Assembly (NCBI GenBank): GCA_964589825.1
Contig: CAZPUS010000042.1
Coordinates: 1-22,111 of the forward strand
Length of the DNA stretch: 22,111 nt
Direction: 5' to 3'
Origin: CAZPUS01 sp964589825
GTDB taxonomy: Bacteria > Fibrobacterota > Chitinivibrionia > Chitinivibrionales > WJKA01
Shown: one piece after another, positions 7,940 to 16,533 of the stretch
Position numbering within the stretch: the stretch's first letter is position 1
Layout of the letters: each line of letters begins with the position of its first letter
Program-made: the position numbers and the translations under genes
Notes under the pieces: model-generated
What the model was told of the DNA's origin: nothing
Databases searched by the model: none
The model's input: the letters and a program-made list of their open reading frames with translations, nothing else

Positions 7940-10900
7940 ATGCAAAAACTTGGCTTAAAAGCTGCATTTTGTGGTAGTGTCATTTCTTTATGTGTTTTAA
8001 CGCACGCAGCGGACTATGTATCGGTGCCTTCAAGCGAGCTGCCCATCGCGTATTCGGTCGATGTTGTGGTGGTGGGCGCCAACGAAGGTGGTGTCGCAGC
8101 TGCAATTGCCGCAGGTAAAAAAGGTTCGGAAGTATTACTGGTTTCCAGTGAATATTATGTAGGCAGTCAGTTAACAAAAAAGCTTCGCTGCTGGCTCAAT
8201 TCGGACGAATCGTCGCAGAGTGAAATAGCTCAAAGCCTACTCGGAAGCGTAGCCTCCGGTAGCGGGAATCGCTATGTGACACCGGCGGATTTCAAACTCG
8301 CATCCGAAGATGCGTTAGAAGATGCATCCGTGCGTTTTTTGTTTAAAAGCTATGGTGTCAACGTCGTTACAGACGGAGACGGTGCATTAGCAGGTGTTGT
8401 AATTGCGAACAAGGCGGGCAGACAGGTTGTTATTGCAAAAACCGTCATAGATGCGACACAAATGGGGGGTGTCGCCCGTATAGCTGGTTCGGAGATGACA
8501 TCATGGGGTACGCCCACGGTAGATATCTCTCGCAGCTATCGGCCGTCAAGGTATCAGCAAAGAGATAAAGGAGATGAGTGGGTAGAGGACATGTATGTTA
8601 TCTCCCATCACGATGTGACCATGGCCAACGGCTCGTGGGTCGAACGCTGCAATGCCAGCAACACTCTCAGGCAGAATTCAAATATTTCTTTCATGTATGC
8701 AGCTAATCATGTGCACTATGTAGAACCTGCGGCTATTGTAGGCAAAAAAGAATACTCTGAGACCGCATGGAGTGGTGGGGGGGGGCTTGATCTTGATTAT
8801 TGCCGTCCGAAGAATCTTGATAATTTGTATGTTATCGGCTCATGTGTTGGGATTTCACGCGAGCATGCGGTCAACCTTACACGTCCCCTGGACATGATAG
8901 AACTCGGGGAACGTATCGGTGACGCGGCACATGCCGATGCCTCCCAGCGGAGCACACCGACCGATGTATCGGTACAACTGCACGATGGAGGCAGCGCCGC
9001 TGCCGGTCTGCATACGCAGGAAAAGCTGCAAGGGCTGCGTCCGGGGCACGTATATTCAAAAATCAGTATGCCTGAGGACGTGGTGCCTGTTTGGGCAGAA
9101 TACGATGTTGTAGTTGTGGGGGGCGGGACATCCGGATGTCCCGCCGCCATTTCCGCGGCACGACAGGGTGCAAAGGTGTTACTGATTGAAATGCACGGTC
9201 TTCTGGGCGGTACCCGCCACGGTATTCTTGGTTTCTATCGTGGTTACACTCACGGGTTCAATCAGGAGGTGGATTACAGCAGAAAATTACGATCGGTGGC
9301 CAAGGGACTCTATAATGAAGTGACCGATGCCGGTGTGGATGTTTGGTTTAACACGCTGGCATGTGGTGCCATCAAGAATGACAGCAAAGTACGGGGAGTG
9401 GTGGTCGCGACACCGATGGGCAGAGGGGCCGTACTGGCGGACGTGGTTATAGATGCCAGTGGAGACGGTGATGTCGCTACTCATGCTGGCGCGCAAGCTC
9501 AATATAACTCAGGAGACATGAATCAATTTTCGACGACTTATTTCGTGAATTGCGATCCACCCGATAACCTTCTGAATGAATGGCCTCCATGGTCGGCGGA
9601 TCCGTGGGATATTTACGGTATGACTTGGTTTCATGTGCTTAGCAGACGACGTGACGGTTTTTACAATAAAGAAGATAAATATGAATTTTATCCTTTGTGT
9701 GGCTTCAGGGGGACGCGCAGGATCGTCGGTGAACATATGCTGTCAGTTGCAGAGGAGCGAATAAGCCGGCCCTTTGCTGATGGAATCAACATGGCTGTTT
9801 CCAACTATGATATGCACGGCATACCTATTTCAGAACCCGGGGCATACGCCGGTGTTATGGCTCCGCCGGGTGAAAACATGGAATTTATCGTACCCTATCG
9901 TTCTATACTCCCCAAAGGGTTACAAGGATTACTTATGGTCGGAAGATGCATGTCGGCAACTAATGACGGGCTTGCGTCGGCCCGTATGGAACCTGATGTC
10001 ATAAATCAGGGGTACGCGGCCGGATATATCGCAGCCCACTGCAGCGCACACAACACTGCGCTTCGGGATATAGATATAAATGCGGTACAGGACCATCTGG
10101 TGTCGGTAGGAAACATATCTGCCAGCCTTCGCTCTGAAAAATGCAAGGGATGGGATGTTAGTGACAGTGAGCTCGAATCCGCGGCACAGGATGCATCAAG
10201 CGATGTTAATGCCGCATTATTAATCGCCCAGGGTGAAAGAAGTGTCGCCTTTCTGAAAAGTGAATTCAATAATTCCCCGGACAAGGCAACTGCGAAAATA
10301 CTTTCCATCCTCGGTGATAACACTGCAGTGGATTACCTCGCCAACTGGCTCGATAATGAATCCCTGTCGTCAAGTGAAGGTCAGGAAGCATACGGTGGTG
10401 CTAACACTATCGGTCCCGATATAGACGGCGTAATCTGGGGACTTGGGATGACCAAGGACGAACGCGCTGTATCCGCGCTTACGAACAAATTAGACGAATT
10501 GGGGGCCGTAGGACATAATGATGAGAATTTTTCGCATCTTCGAGCGATAACGGGAGCGCTTGGTATGATTGGCTCTGTCGATGCAGTTGCGGCACTCGAG
10601 GCGTATTTGCAAAAATCAGGTGTTCAGGGTCACACGAAACAAGTGGAAGACAATGATGCACACGGGCCGTTCGAGCCGGCGCTAGGTGAAGTATATGCGG
10701 CAGCGGCATTGTATCGGTGTGGGGATACTGATGATGAGCTTGGGAAAAAAATCCTTCAGGAATACACAAAAGATTGGCGTGGACCACTGGTGCGATATAC
10801 CACAAGTGTTCTTTCGGGAGAAGATGTCCCGGTGGCAGGCGAATCACGTCCTCACGCAGCTGCCTTTAAGGATGTGAGATCGAGTATCCAGCTACATACC

Positions 10901-11140
10901 GCACACGTCGAAAATACGATAGAGCTTGATTATGGGTTCTACGGCAAAGAGCATCTTACCGGTATTCGCATTTATAATGCACTCGGAAATACGGTGTGGC
11001 ATAATGAGGTAACGGAAAGACATGCGGCCGAAGGGAAGATGCAATGGCAGCCAGAAAGACCTATACCCATGGGAGTATACATTCTGGCCGTACATACAAA
11101 TTACCGCACAATTAATTATACTCTTACTATCGTGGAATAA
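7940..11140 (+). CDS. Secreted double FAD-dependent oxidoreductase with HEAT-like repeats and sorting tail
   Basis: This is a protein of 1066 residues with a Sec signal peptide ending near THA at residue 23. A first FAD-binding Rossmann module starts at VDVVVVGANEGG (about 40-51) and runs to about 330; it is shorter than usual. A second, canonical FAD_oxidored (PF12831-type) module starts at YDVVVVGGGTSG (388-399). It includes VVIDASGDGDVATHAGA, GTRRIVGEHML and VPYRSILPKGLQGLLMVGRC, all family signatures. Residues of about 770-957 are helical repeats of HEAT/PBS-lyase type (ILSILGDNTAVDYL, GLGMTKDERAVSAL, ALGMIGSVDAVAALEAYL). The tail (about 981-1066) is a type IX-like domain with GIRIYNALGNTVWHNE and PMGVYILAVHT. 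Family members often lie beside sulfatases in polysaccharide loci, where oxidation of a sugar or uronic acid has been proposed; the substrate here is unknown. It contains a G9 run. Confidence 0.88.
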   Translation: MQKLGLKAAFCGSVISLCVLTHAADYVSVPSSELPIAYSVDVVVVGANEGGVAAAIAAGKKGSEVLLVSSEYYVGSQLTKKLRCWLNSDESSQSEIAQSLLGSVASGSGNRYVTPADFKLASEDALEDASVRFLFKSYGVNVVTDGDGALAGVVIANKAGRQVVIAKTVIDATQMGGVARIAGSEMTSWGTPTVDISRSYRPSRYQQRDKGDEWVEDMYVISHHDVTMANGSWVERCNASNTLRQNSNISFMYAANHVHYVEPAAIVGKKEYSETAWSGGGGLDLDYCRPKNLDNLYVIGSCVGISREHAVNLTRPLDMIELGERIGDAAHADASQRSTPTDVSVQLHDGGSAAAGLHTQEKLQGLRPGHVYSKISMPEDVVPVWAEYDVVVVGGGTSGCPAAISAARQGAKVLLIEMHGLLGGTRHGILGFYRGYTHGFNQEVDYSRKLRSVAKGLYNEVTDAGVDVWFNTLACGAIKNDSKVRGVVVATPMGRGAVLADVVIDASGDGDVATHAGAQAQYNSGDMNQFSTTYFVNCDPPDNLLNEWPPWSADPWDIYGMTWFHVLSRRRDGFYNKEDKYEFYPLCGFRGTRRIVGEHMLSVAEERISRPFADGINMAVSNYDMHGIPISEPGAYAGVMAPPGENMEFIVPYRSILPKGLQGLLMVGRCMSATNDGLASARMEPDVINQGYAAGYIAAHCSAHNTALRDIDINAVQDHLVSVGNISASLRSEKCKGWDVSDSELESAAQDASSDVNAALLIAQGERSVAFLKSEFNNSPDKATAKILSILGDNTAVDYLANWLDNESLSSSEGQEAYGGANTIGPDIDGVIWGLGMTKDERAVSALTNKLDELGAVGHNDENFSHLRAITGALGMIGSVDAVAALEAYLQKSGVQGHTKQVEDNDAHGPFEPALGEVYAAAALYRCGDTDDELGKKILQEYTKDWRGPLVRYTTSVLSGEDVPVAGESRPHAAAFKDVRSSIQLHTAHVENTIELDYGFYGKEHLTGIRIYNALGNTVWHNEVTERHAAEGKMQWQPERPIPMGVYILAVHTNYRTINYTLTIVE
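8777..8785. repeat. G9 homopolymer inside the FAD oxidoreductase gene
   Basis: Nine consecutive G fall in codons 279-282 (the SGGGGLDLD segment) of the first FAD module. Gain or loss of one base would frameshift and remove the second FAD module, the HEAT-like repeats and the sorting tail. It is either a contingency tract or an assembly-sensitive position. Confidence 0.85.
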
Positions 11141-11176
11141 CAACTCCAATCTCGCTTTTAAAAAGGAGATAACTCT

Positions 11177-13270
11177 ATGTGTAAAAGAGTTTTTTTTGCA
11201 CTGGCATTCTTTACTGCTATTATTAGTGGCATATTCGTAGCACATGTGCAGGCACTGAACGTTGAGGAAGCGACGATTATATATGCAAAGGAAGGATGGT
11301 TGCTCGTTGCGGATCATAAAAGCGGTACCATAGATACGATGTGGGAATCTCCTGGTTATTACGATGATGTGCCGAGTGCATACATCGCACCTGACGGTAA
11401 GACCATCGCGGTACGGTGTGAGCAGGACCTGTACATAATGAACAATGATGGAAGCAATATTCGCAAGTTTAACCCATCGGGCTGGCCGCCTACCATTGAT
11501 GACAAAGGAAGAGATTGGTACTATACCTCAAAAGGAGTATTCTGGAATGACGGAGGGAGCCTGAAACGGTTCGTTCCGGAAACTGAACAGACAACGCGTG
11601 TAAATAAAAGCGGGAACGCGGGACCACAGTCCACACTATGGATGTCCGCCGATGGACGCAAAGGGTTCACCAGACGCCATGTCTTGTTTACCGTATCCTC
11701 GGATTATTCCTCTGCGGAATTTTACGATACCGATATTAAAGGCTGCGTTAGCGGACATGGAAATACGGTTACTGCAGGGGGAAGTTATGTATGTTATAAT
11801 GGATTCGGGCATAAAAATTTGTTTGTCGTTCCGTTTACTGATGAACTGTTGCAGCTTATCAGAAACAGCAGCGATTGCCCTGAGAGTGCGGTAGGCACCT
11901 ATTCCATTCCAACGTATGAACTTACCAACGAAAAAATAAAAATGACCAACTGGTTTGCCCCCCGTCAGGTCGTTAATCATGATACTCTTGTACTTATAGC
12001 CGGAGGGTATGTTGGTCCGCGCCATTGGGCTATTGTCAATATTCTTGACAGCAGTTTTGTATATACCGCAGGGCCGGAAGAAGGGATCAATAACCTGTGT
12101 AACGGATATGTCGGCCCTCTGCCGGAGCCTGATCGTAACGCACCCTACCTTTCTCTCGACAAAGAATCCCTTGTATTCTCCGCTATGGCTCAGCAACCTC
12201 CTGCACAGGATGTTATTGTGAAAAACTCTGGCACGGGAACGCTCAGCCAATTATCCATAAAGACCGATCCTTCGTCCGTTTCATGGTTTGAATTAGATAT
12301 TTCGGATAACGGAACTGACACCGTAACGATATCAAATACCGTTAAAACATCGGTAGTATCCGATGGTGAATACACATGTTCCGTGATTATTTCCGGCGGC
12401 GGTGCGACCAATGATGTTGAATATAGCGTCACGTTTACCAAAGGAGGAAATCTGGCCCCACCGAATAATTTCGCTGCAGATATAACAGGCGACAGTCTGC
12501 AGACAGTTACACTCACATGGACAGATAACACCTCTGATGAGGACGGATTTGTTATTGAACGTATCGATGAGGACAGTACATGGCAGGAGATCGCGCGAAC
12601 CAAAGCCGGTGCCACCGAGTATGCCGACGAAAACGTGGCGTTGGGTACGTTCAACTATCGTATTAGAGCATATAAGGATGGCATACATTCATCATACGCG
12701 ACCCTTTCCACACCGGTAACGGTAAGTGGTATCCCGTGGATAAAAATTACTCAGCCTTCCAAAAAAGAGGAAGTGATCAAGCCAGGAAGTACCTATGCGA
12801 TTAAGTGGCATACGAACAAAATTAACAACATACGGATATTCCTTACATATGGCATAGAAAAAAAGGAACTGACTGGACAAGGGGGAATAGAGAAAGGTCA
12901 GGATTCGAACTGGGGGAATTATCAATGGTCAGTACCTGATACACAGATTACAGCCGCAAAAATATCGGTGCAGCAATACGGGCCACCCAACCTTGAAGCT
13001 GTAAGCGGTACTTTTAGCATTTCCGACGATAATGCAGTGCTTCGTCCTGAAGGTTTGGTCGGGAGTGGCACCAACAGCACAGAGGATTTCATATTTGAAG
13101 TGTACGACTCAAAAGGAAGACTGCATGCACGGATTCCTGCAAAAAACACATTGTCCGTTTCAGCCCTAAAGCGTTATTATAGCTCTAAAGGCGTTATTAT
13201 TATTAGGAAAATACCATTGGACAGGTCACAGCCGGATGAGTGGCTGCAAAAAAAGATTTTGTTTCAATAG
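11177..13270 (+). CDS. Secreted TolB-like propeller protein with BACON-like, FN3 and KNH-like domains
   Basis: This is a predicted exported protein of 697 residues. The start is supported by AAAAAGGAG about 9 nt upstream. The signal peptide ends around HVQA (residue 26). The propeller (about 28-315) contains IAPDGKTIAVRCEQDLYIMN and a GCVSGHGN block, closing at NGYVGPLPEPD near 310. Then come a BACON-like domain (about 321-420), an FN3 domain (about 425-517: TLTWTDNTSDEDGFVIER) and a KNH-like domain opening IPWIKITQPSKKEE (about 518-614). The last 70 residues (FEVYDSKGRLHARIPA ... SSKGVIIIRK) resemble the sorting tail but add about 20 extra residues. It is the clear paralogue of the 742-residue protein at 14112, with the same domain order. 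It starts 36 nt after the FAD oxidoreductase and ends the operon. Confidence 0.85.
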   Translation: MCKRVFFALAFFTAIISGIFVAHVQALNVEEATIIYAKEGWLLVADHKSGTIDTMWESPGYYDDVPSAYIAPDGKTIAVRCEQDLYIMNNDGSNIRKFNPSGWPPTIDDKGRDWYYTSKGVFWNDGGSLKRFVPETEQTTRVNKSGNAGPQSTLWMSADGRKGFTRRHVLFTVSSDYSSAEFYDTDIKGCVSGHGNTVTAGGSYVCYNGFGHKNLFVVPFTDELLQLIRNSSDCPESAVGTYSIPTYELTNEKIKMTNWFAPRQVVNHDTLVLIAGGYVGPRHWAIVNILDSSFVYTAGPEEGINNLCNGYVGPLPEPDRNAPYLSLDKESLVFSAMAQQPPAQDVIVKNSGTGTLSQLSIKTDPSSVSWFELDISDNGTDTVTISNTVKTSVVSDGEYTCSVIISGGGATNDVEYSVTFTKGGNLAPPNNFAADITGDSLQTVTLTWTDNTSDEDGFVIERIDEDSTWQEIARTKAGATEYADENVALGTFNYRIRAYKDGIHSSYATLSTPVTVSGIPWIKITQPSKKEEVIKPGSTYAIKWHTNKINNIRIFLTYGIEKKELTGQGGIEKGQDSNWGNYQWSVPDTQITAAKISVQQYGPPNLEAVSGTFSISDDNAVLRPEGLVGSGTNSTEDFIFEVYDSKGRLHARIPAKNTLSVSALKRYYSSKGVIIIRKIPLDRSQPDEWLQKKILFQ

Positions 13271-14111
13271 TGATTCGCTGCTGTCCGGATGCTCCTTTTA
13301 CTCCAGTGACAAATAAGGCACACTACAGAGTGCTTGCGATAGGTCAATGAAGTGAGTGTATTATACTGCATGTGTATTCATATATATAACATAAAGGGCA
13401 ACAATATACTAGCTCAGGAGCTTAAATATACCGCCCCCTTTCTTTTTTTGCCGTAAGTAAATGGCGTTTTGATAAGTTGCCCGGATTTCATAAAGGCCAG
13501 ACCATGGCATTTTGCTTTTTATAGTCACATTTCAGAAGCGTTGATATTGATTCACTTCAAAATGAGTAAGAGTGCAGTTTTTCAGCCTGCGCTAATAATT
13601 CTTCACCAAGGCATATGCCGATAGAGAGTGGCAATGTTTCAGAGAAAGCGAAGATCAGAGCCATGATGTTTCTTGCTATCATTTATAACGATAGAGTTTT
13701 TTGGGGATAATCCGCGACCTTAATGAGTTCTGAAACAATTATTCGCTGATGGGCTCGTTGGCCGGACACCTGTGGCGTTTGGATATTGGTTAAACGCGTA
13801 AGCAGGCGTCTATGGCCATTCCACCCTATGTGCAATTCCAAATACACGAGTTGCAAAATGTATGCGTATTAATTATATTAATATTTAAGAGTTAACTTGA
13901 GTGGTTTTTTTCGCGCAATCTGCTGCAATCCACACTACTCTTATATTCTCGAAAAGCATGAGACAACCAACAAGGTTGCCCCATGGTTTTCGAGAACACA
14001 ATAGCAGCACGGCTCACCGCAGCTTTCATCAAAACAACCGCTCAATTTAGGTAAGAATTATTTTTTTATCGGAATTCAGTATGTTTCACTTTTAATTTGG
14101 ATGTAAATATT
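13271..14111. other. Long intergenic region (841 bp) with repeat copy 2
   Basis: There is no convincing gene. Bases 13891-14051 are the second copy of the palindromic repeat. On the minus strand one frame from about 13870 to 13557 reads roughly 100 codons interrupted by a single in-frame TAA near 13685; it has no ribosome binding site and no family I recognise, so it could be a gene remnant or chance. No strong intrinsic terminator follows the propeller gene that ends at 13270. Confidence 0.45.
13891..14051 (+). repeat. Palindromic repeat element, copy 2 (161 bp) with candidate 5-bp target duplication
   Basis: This copy has the same length as copy 1, with 15 mismatches by eye and an identical last 54 nt. 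The terminal repeats are GTTAACTTGAGTGG (degenerate left end) and CCGCTCAATTTAGG (right end). The flanks carry TAAGA at 13886-13890 and again at 14052-14056, a candidate target-site duplication. The apical hairpin is CAACC-AACAA-GGTTG (13964-13978), so the closing T-A pair of copy 1 is replaced by C-G. The element ends 60 nt before the start codon of the next propeller gene. Confidence 0.85.
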
Positions 14112-16340
14112 ATGAAGCTGCGAGCATTCGATCTTCGAGTGGTATGTATGGGAATCATTATTTGTGTAGTATTTCAGGTTTTTGCATTGGATGAAGCCAC
14201 CGTATTGTATTATGTCTACGAAGACGGGCTGTATCTTTCCCATTATCCAGAGAACAATGTTGAGAAGCTGGTTGATGGGGATGTTTTATGGGATAAGTTC
14301 GGGTTTTCTCCAGACGGCAAGCAAATCGCATATGCGGATCACGGAGGCGATAACCTGTATACAATTAATAATGATGGTACGGATAATAAGAGGATTTTTT
14401 CCAAGGAAAACGCGTGGCACGACGAGGCTCACCCGCATTGGACTACCAATGGATTTATGTGGTTTTCCAATGATACGTGGCAGCAATATATTCCAGAAGA
14501 GGATGCGTATAATATATTGCCGGGCAAAATGTCTGATATCGCTCAGGAGACTTGCACCGGGAGCAACTATAAAGAAATGGATGTCTGGGCTTCTCGGGAC
14601 GGATATAGATGGTGGTTTCACGATGGGGCGGATCCGAAAGGAATTGATTCGATTTATTGCGGGGTTCGGGGCTATAACCGTGGAGGTAGAGCCTATTTTC
14701 ACTGGAACAATGATTTTACCTCATATGACGTAATATGGCGTACGGAATGGGGCCATGGAGATGGTATGACTTCTGACGGTCACCTTATGCTTGCGGAACT
14801 GGGGGGCCACAGGAATATTGGGATTACCTATCAAACACGGGATCAGCTTGAAAAACTCGATTATAACCATCAAGGAGCGGACGATGCGTATTATGATTAT
14901 GTGCCGCCCACACCGGATGAAATGGAAAATCGCAATATTGCCCATTGTGTCAACAATCCCGACTTGGTAGGATCTCGGGGCTTCAAGAGTAAAAGCGGCG
15001 CGTGGCATTCGTATATATGGAATTGGCGAGACAACACCTTTATTGCGGAAGTAAAAGATCCCGCGCCGAATGAAAATCACACCTATCATTCGGTAATGGT
15101 AGGGGTCTGGGCCGGAGCGCTTCCTGACCCGCACGACGCTCAACCTTATATTAACATTGGTAAAAGCGAGCTTACGTTTGTATATGACGGTCAGAATCAA
15201 CCGGATGCCCAAGAGGTGAAAGTGAATAATCAGGGTGACGGACAACTCAGTACGGTGAGCGCGTCCTGTGATGCAAATTGGCTGGAGGTAAGCGTAAACA
15301 ATGACGGTAGCGGTACCCAGATCGTGACAAATACCATTCTGGTGGAGAATCTTAGCGGCGATGAATCGCAGACTACGGTAAAAATATCTGGTGGTGGAGC
15401 ACCCAATGAAGCAAGCTACACCGTGCTGGCGTATCAGGGGGGGGCAATACCTGTACCTTCTGAAGTAACGGTTGAAGCCGCGGGAGACAGCATGCTCGAT
15501 GCGAAGGTGCAGTGGAAAGATAATGCATCCTCAGAAGACGGCTATATTATAGAGCGCCAAAAAGGAGGTGAATCGTGGAGTGAAGTTGGCAGAACAAATG
15601 CGGATGAAGTTTCCTATACGGATGAGCATCTTGCCTATTATACCACATATAGCTATCGCGTAAAGGCCTATCAGACGTTGGGTGATACCGAGATGTATTC
15701 GAGTTATTCCTCATCGAGTGAGGTAACTATAGAAGGCATCCCGTGGATTCGTGTAATCAACCCGGAAGAGGGGGATACAATATCAAGCGGAAGCACTCTA
15801 AATATTATATGGAGTGCAAACAAGATCAATCAGGTGGTGGTATCTTTTTCGTCGAATAACGGTCTTACCTGGGATCCGCTGAGTGATTCGGGTGGAATTG
15901 AAGAGGGCTCACCTGCCTGGCCCGAGGGTGGATCCGGCACATTATCATGGGAGGTAGATAATAACATGGAAACGGATAATGCACTGTGTCGGGTTAAAGC
16001 CTATTTTGGGGATATGAAAACAAGAAGCGGGAAGTTTTATATACATAAAAACCTTGCGGTAGAAAAACCTGCACAACGGTATGAATCTGCAATCAATGAC
16101 TGGGTGCATATCCGAGCCAATAGAAAAGTGGAATTATTTGCGCCCGCGGATGAGGATATTTATTCGCTCGTACACAACAGTAATGGTCAGATTGTTGCTG
16201 ATGCACATGTGAGGGCTGGAAACAGTCGGGTTGTCTCGCTGAGTTCAGAACCTGCAGGGATCTATTTTATTGAACTGAGAAGAGGAAGTAAAAACGGAGA
16301 AGTGTTTTTTCAGAACAGATATATTATTATGAAAAAGTGA
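14112..16340 (+). CDS. Secreted TolB-like propeller protein with BACON-like, FN3, KNH-like and sorting domains
   Basis: This is a predicted exported protein of 742 residues. I prefer the ATG at 14112 (MKLRAFDLRVVCMG...) to a TTG five codons upstream; the ribosome binding site is weak (TTGGAT at about 10 nt). The signal peptide ends near VFA, residue 25. The propeller (about 27-335) has FSPDGKQIAYADHGGDNLYT, a YCGVRGYNRGG block and WHSYIWNWRDNTFIAE, closing at GVWAGALPDP near 331. It continues with a BACON-like domain (about 343-440), FN3 (about 445-540: VQWKDNASSEDGYIIERQ), a KNH-like domain opening IPWIRVINPEEGD (about 541-645) and a sorting tail (about 665-742) with LVHNSNGQIVADAHV and PAGIYFIELRRG. 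It is the paralogue of the 697-residue protein. It carries a G8 run and lies just downstream of repeat copy 2. Confidence 0.86.
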   Translation: MKLRAFDLRVVCMGIIICVVFQVFALDEATVLYYVYEDGLYLSHYPENNVEKLVDGDVLWDKFGFSPDGKQIAYADHGGDNLYTINNDGTDNKRIFSKENAWHDEAHPHWTTNGFMWFSNDTWQQYIPEEDAYNILPGKMSDIAQETCTGSNYKEMDVWASRDGYRWWFHDGADPKGIDSIYCGVRGYNRGGRAYFHWNNDFTSYDVIWRTEWGHGDGMTSDGHLMLAELGGHRNIGITYQTRDQLEKLDYNHQGADDAYYDYVPPTPDEMENRNIAHCVNNPDLVGSRGFKSKSGAWHSYIWNWRDNTFIAEVKDPAPNENHTYHSVMVGVWAGALPDPHDAQPYINIGKSELTFVYDGQNQPDAQEVKVNNQGDGQLSTVSASCDANWLEVSVNNDGSGTQIVTNTILVENLSGDESQTTVKISGGGAPNEASYTVLAYQGGAIPVPSEVTVEAAGDSMLDAKVQWKDNASSEDGYIIERQKGGESWSEVGRTNADEVSYTDEHLAYYTTYSYRVKAYQTLGDTEMYSSYSSSSEVTIEGIPWIRVINPEEGDTISSGSTLNIIWSANKINQVVVSFSSNNGLTWDPLSDSGGIEEGSPAWPEGGSGTLSWEVDNNMETDNALCRVKAYFGDMKTRSGKFYIHKNLAVEKPAQRYESAINDWVHIRANRKVELFAPADEDIYSLVHNSNGQIVADAHVRAGNSRVVSLSSEPAGIYFIELRRGSKNGEVFFQNRYIIMKK
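15437..15444. repeat. G8 homopolymer inside the 742-aa propeller protein gene
   Basis: Eight consecutive G encode the YQGGAIP junction between the BACON-like and FN3 domains. A one-base slip would leave the propeller intact but remove FN3, the KNH-like domain and the sorting tail. Confidence 0.85.
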
Positions 16341-16426
16341 TGTTCTCGGTGTTTGAAAGGCACATCTTATAGTTCGTGATAAAGAAAGGAATGAGGTATA
16401 GAAAAGATGTAACTGGGATGTGGGCA

Positions 16427-16444
16427 GAATTGAATTATCAATTC
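16427..16444. promoter_or_regulatory. Perfect palindrome in the gap before the Ig/KNH gene
   Basis: GAATTGA-ATTA-TCAATTC is a 7-bp perfect inverted repeat with a 4-nt spacer. It sits in the 193-bp gap between the 742-residue propeller gene and the following gene, about 90 nt before the start codon. It could be an operator or a hairpin in the transcript. Nothing else supports either role. Confidence 0.25.
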
Positions 16445-16533
16445 GGAGAAATAAAAAGTGGGGCATAATACCAAAAATCTGTAGCGGGAGTGTTTTTGTT
16501 TTGAATGTGCTGGAAAAAAGAGGACGTGGCATA

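Noticed and set aside
8797..9150. Nested minus-strand frames opposite the FAD oxidoreductase gene
   Set aside because: They are low-complexity products opposite the linker and second Rossmann motif, without start signals.
11636..12250. A 204-codon minus-strand frame inside the 697-residue propeller gene
   Set aside because: It is antisense to a well-supported gene with signal peptide and domains, and its product shows no recognisable motif.
13432..13450. A pyrimidine-rich run (CCGCCCCCTTTCTTTTTTTG) as an intrinsic terminator
   Set aside because: I find no G/C stem directly before the T run, so there is no support for rho-independent termination.
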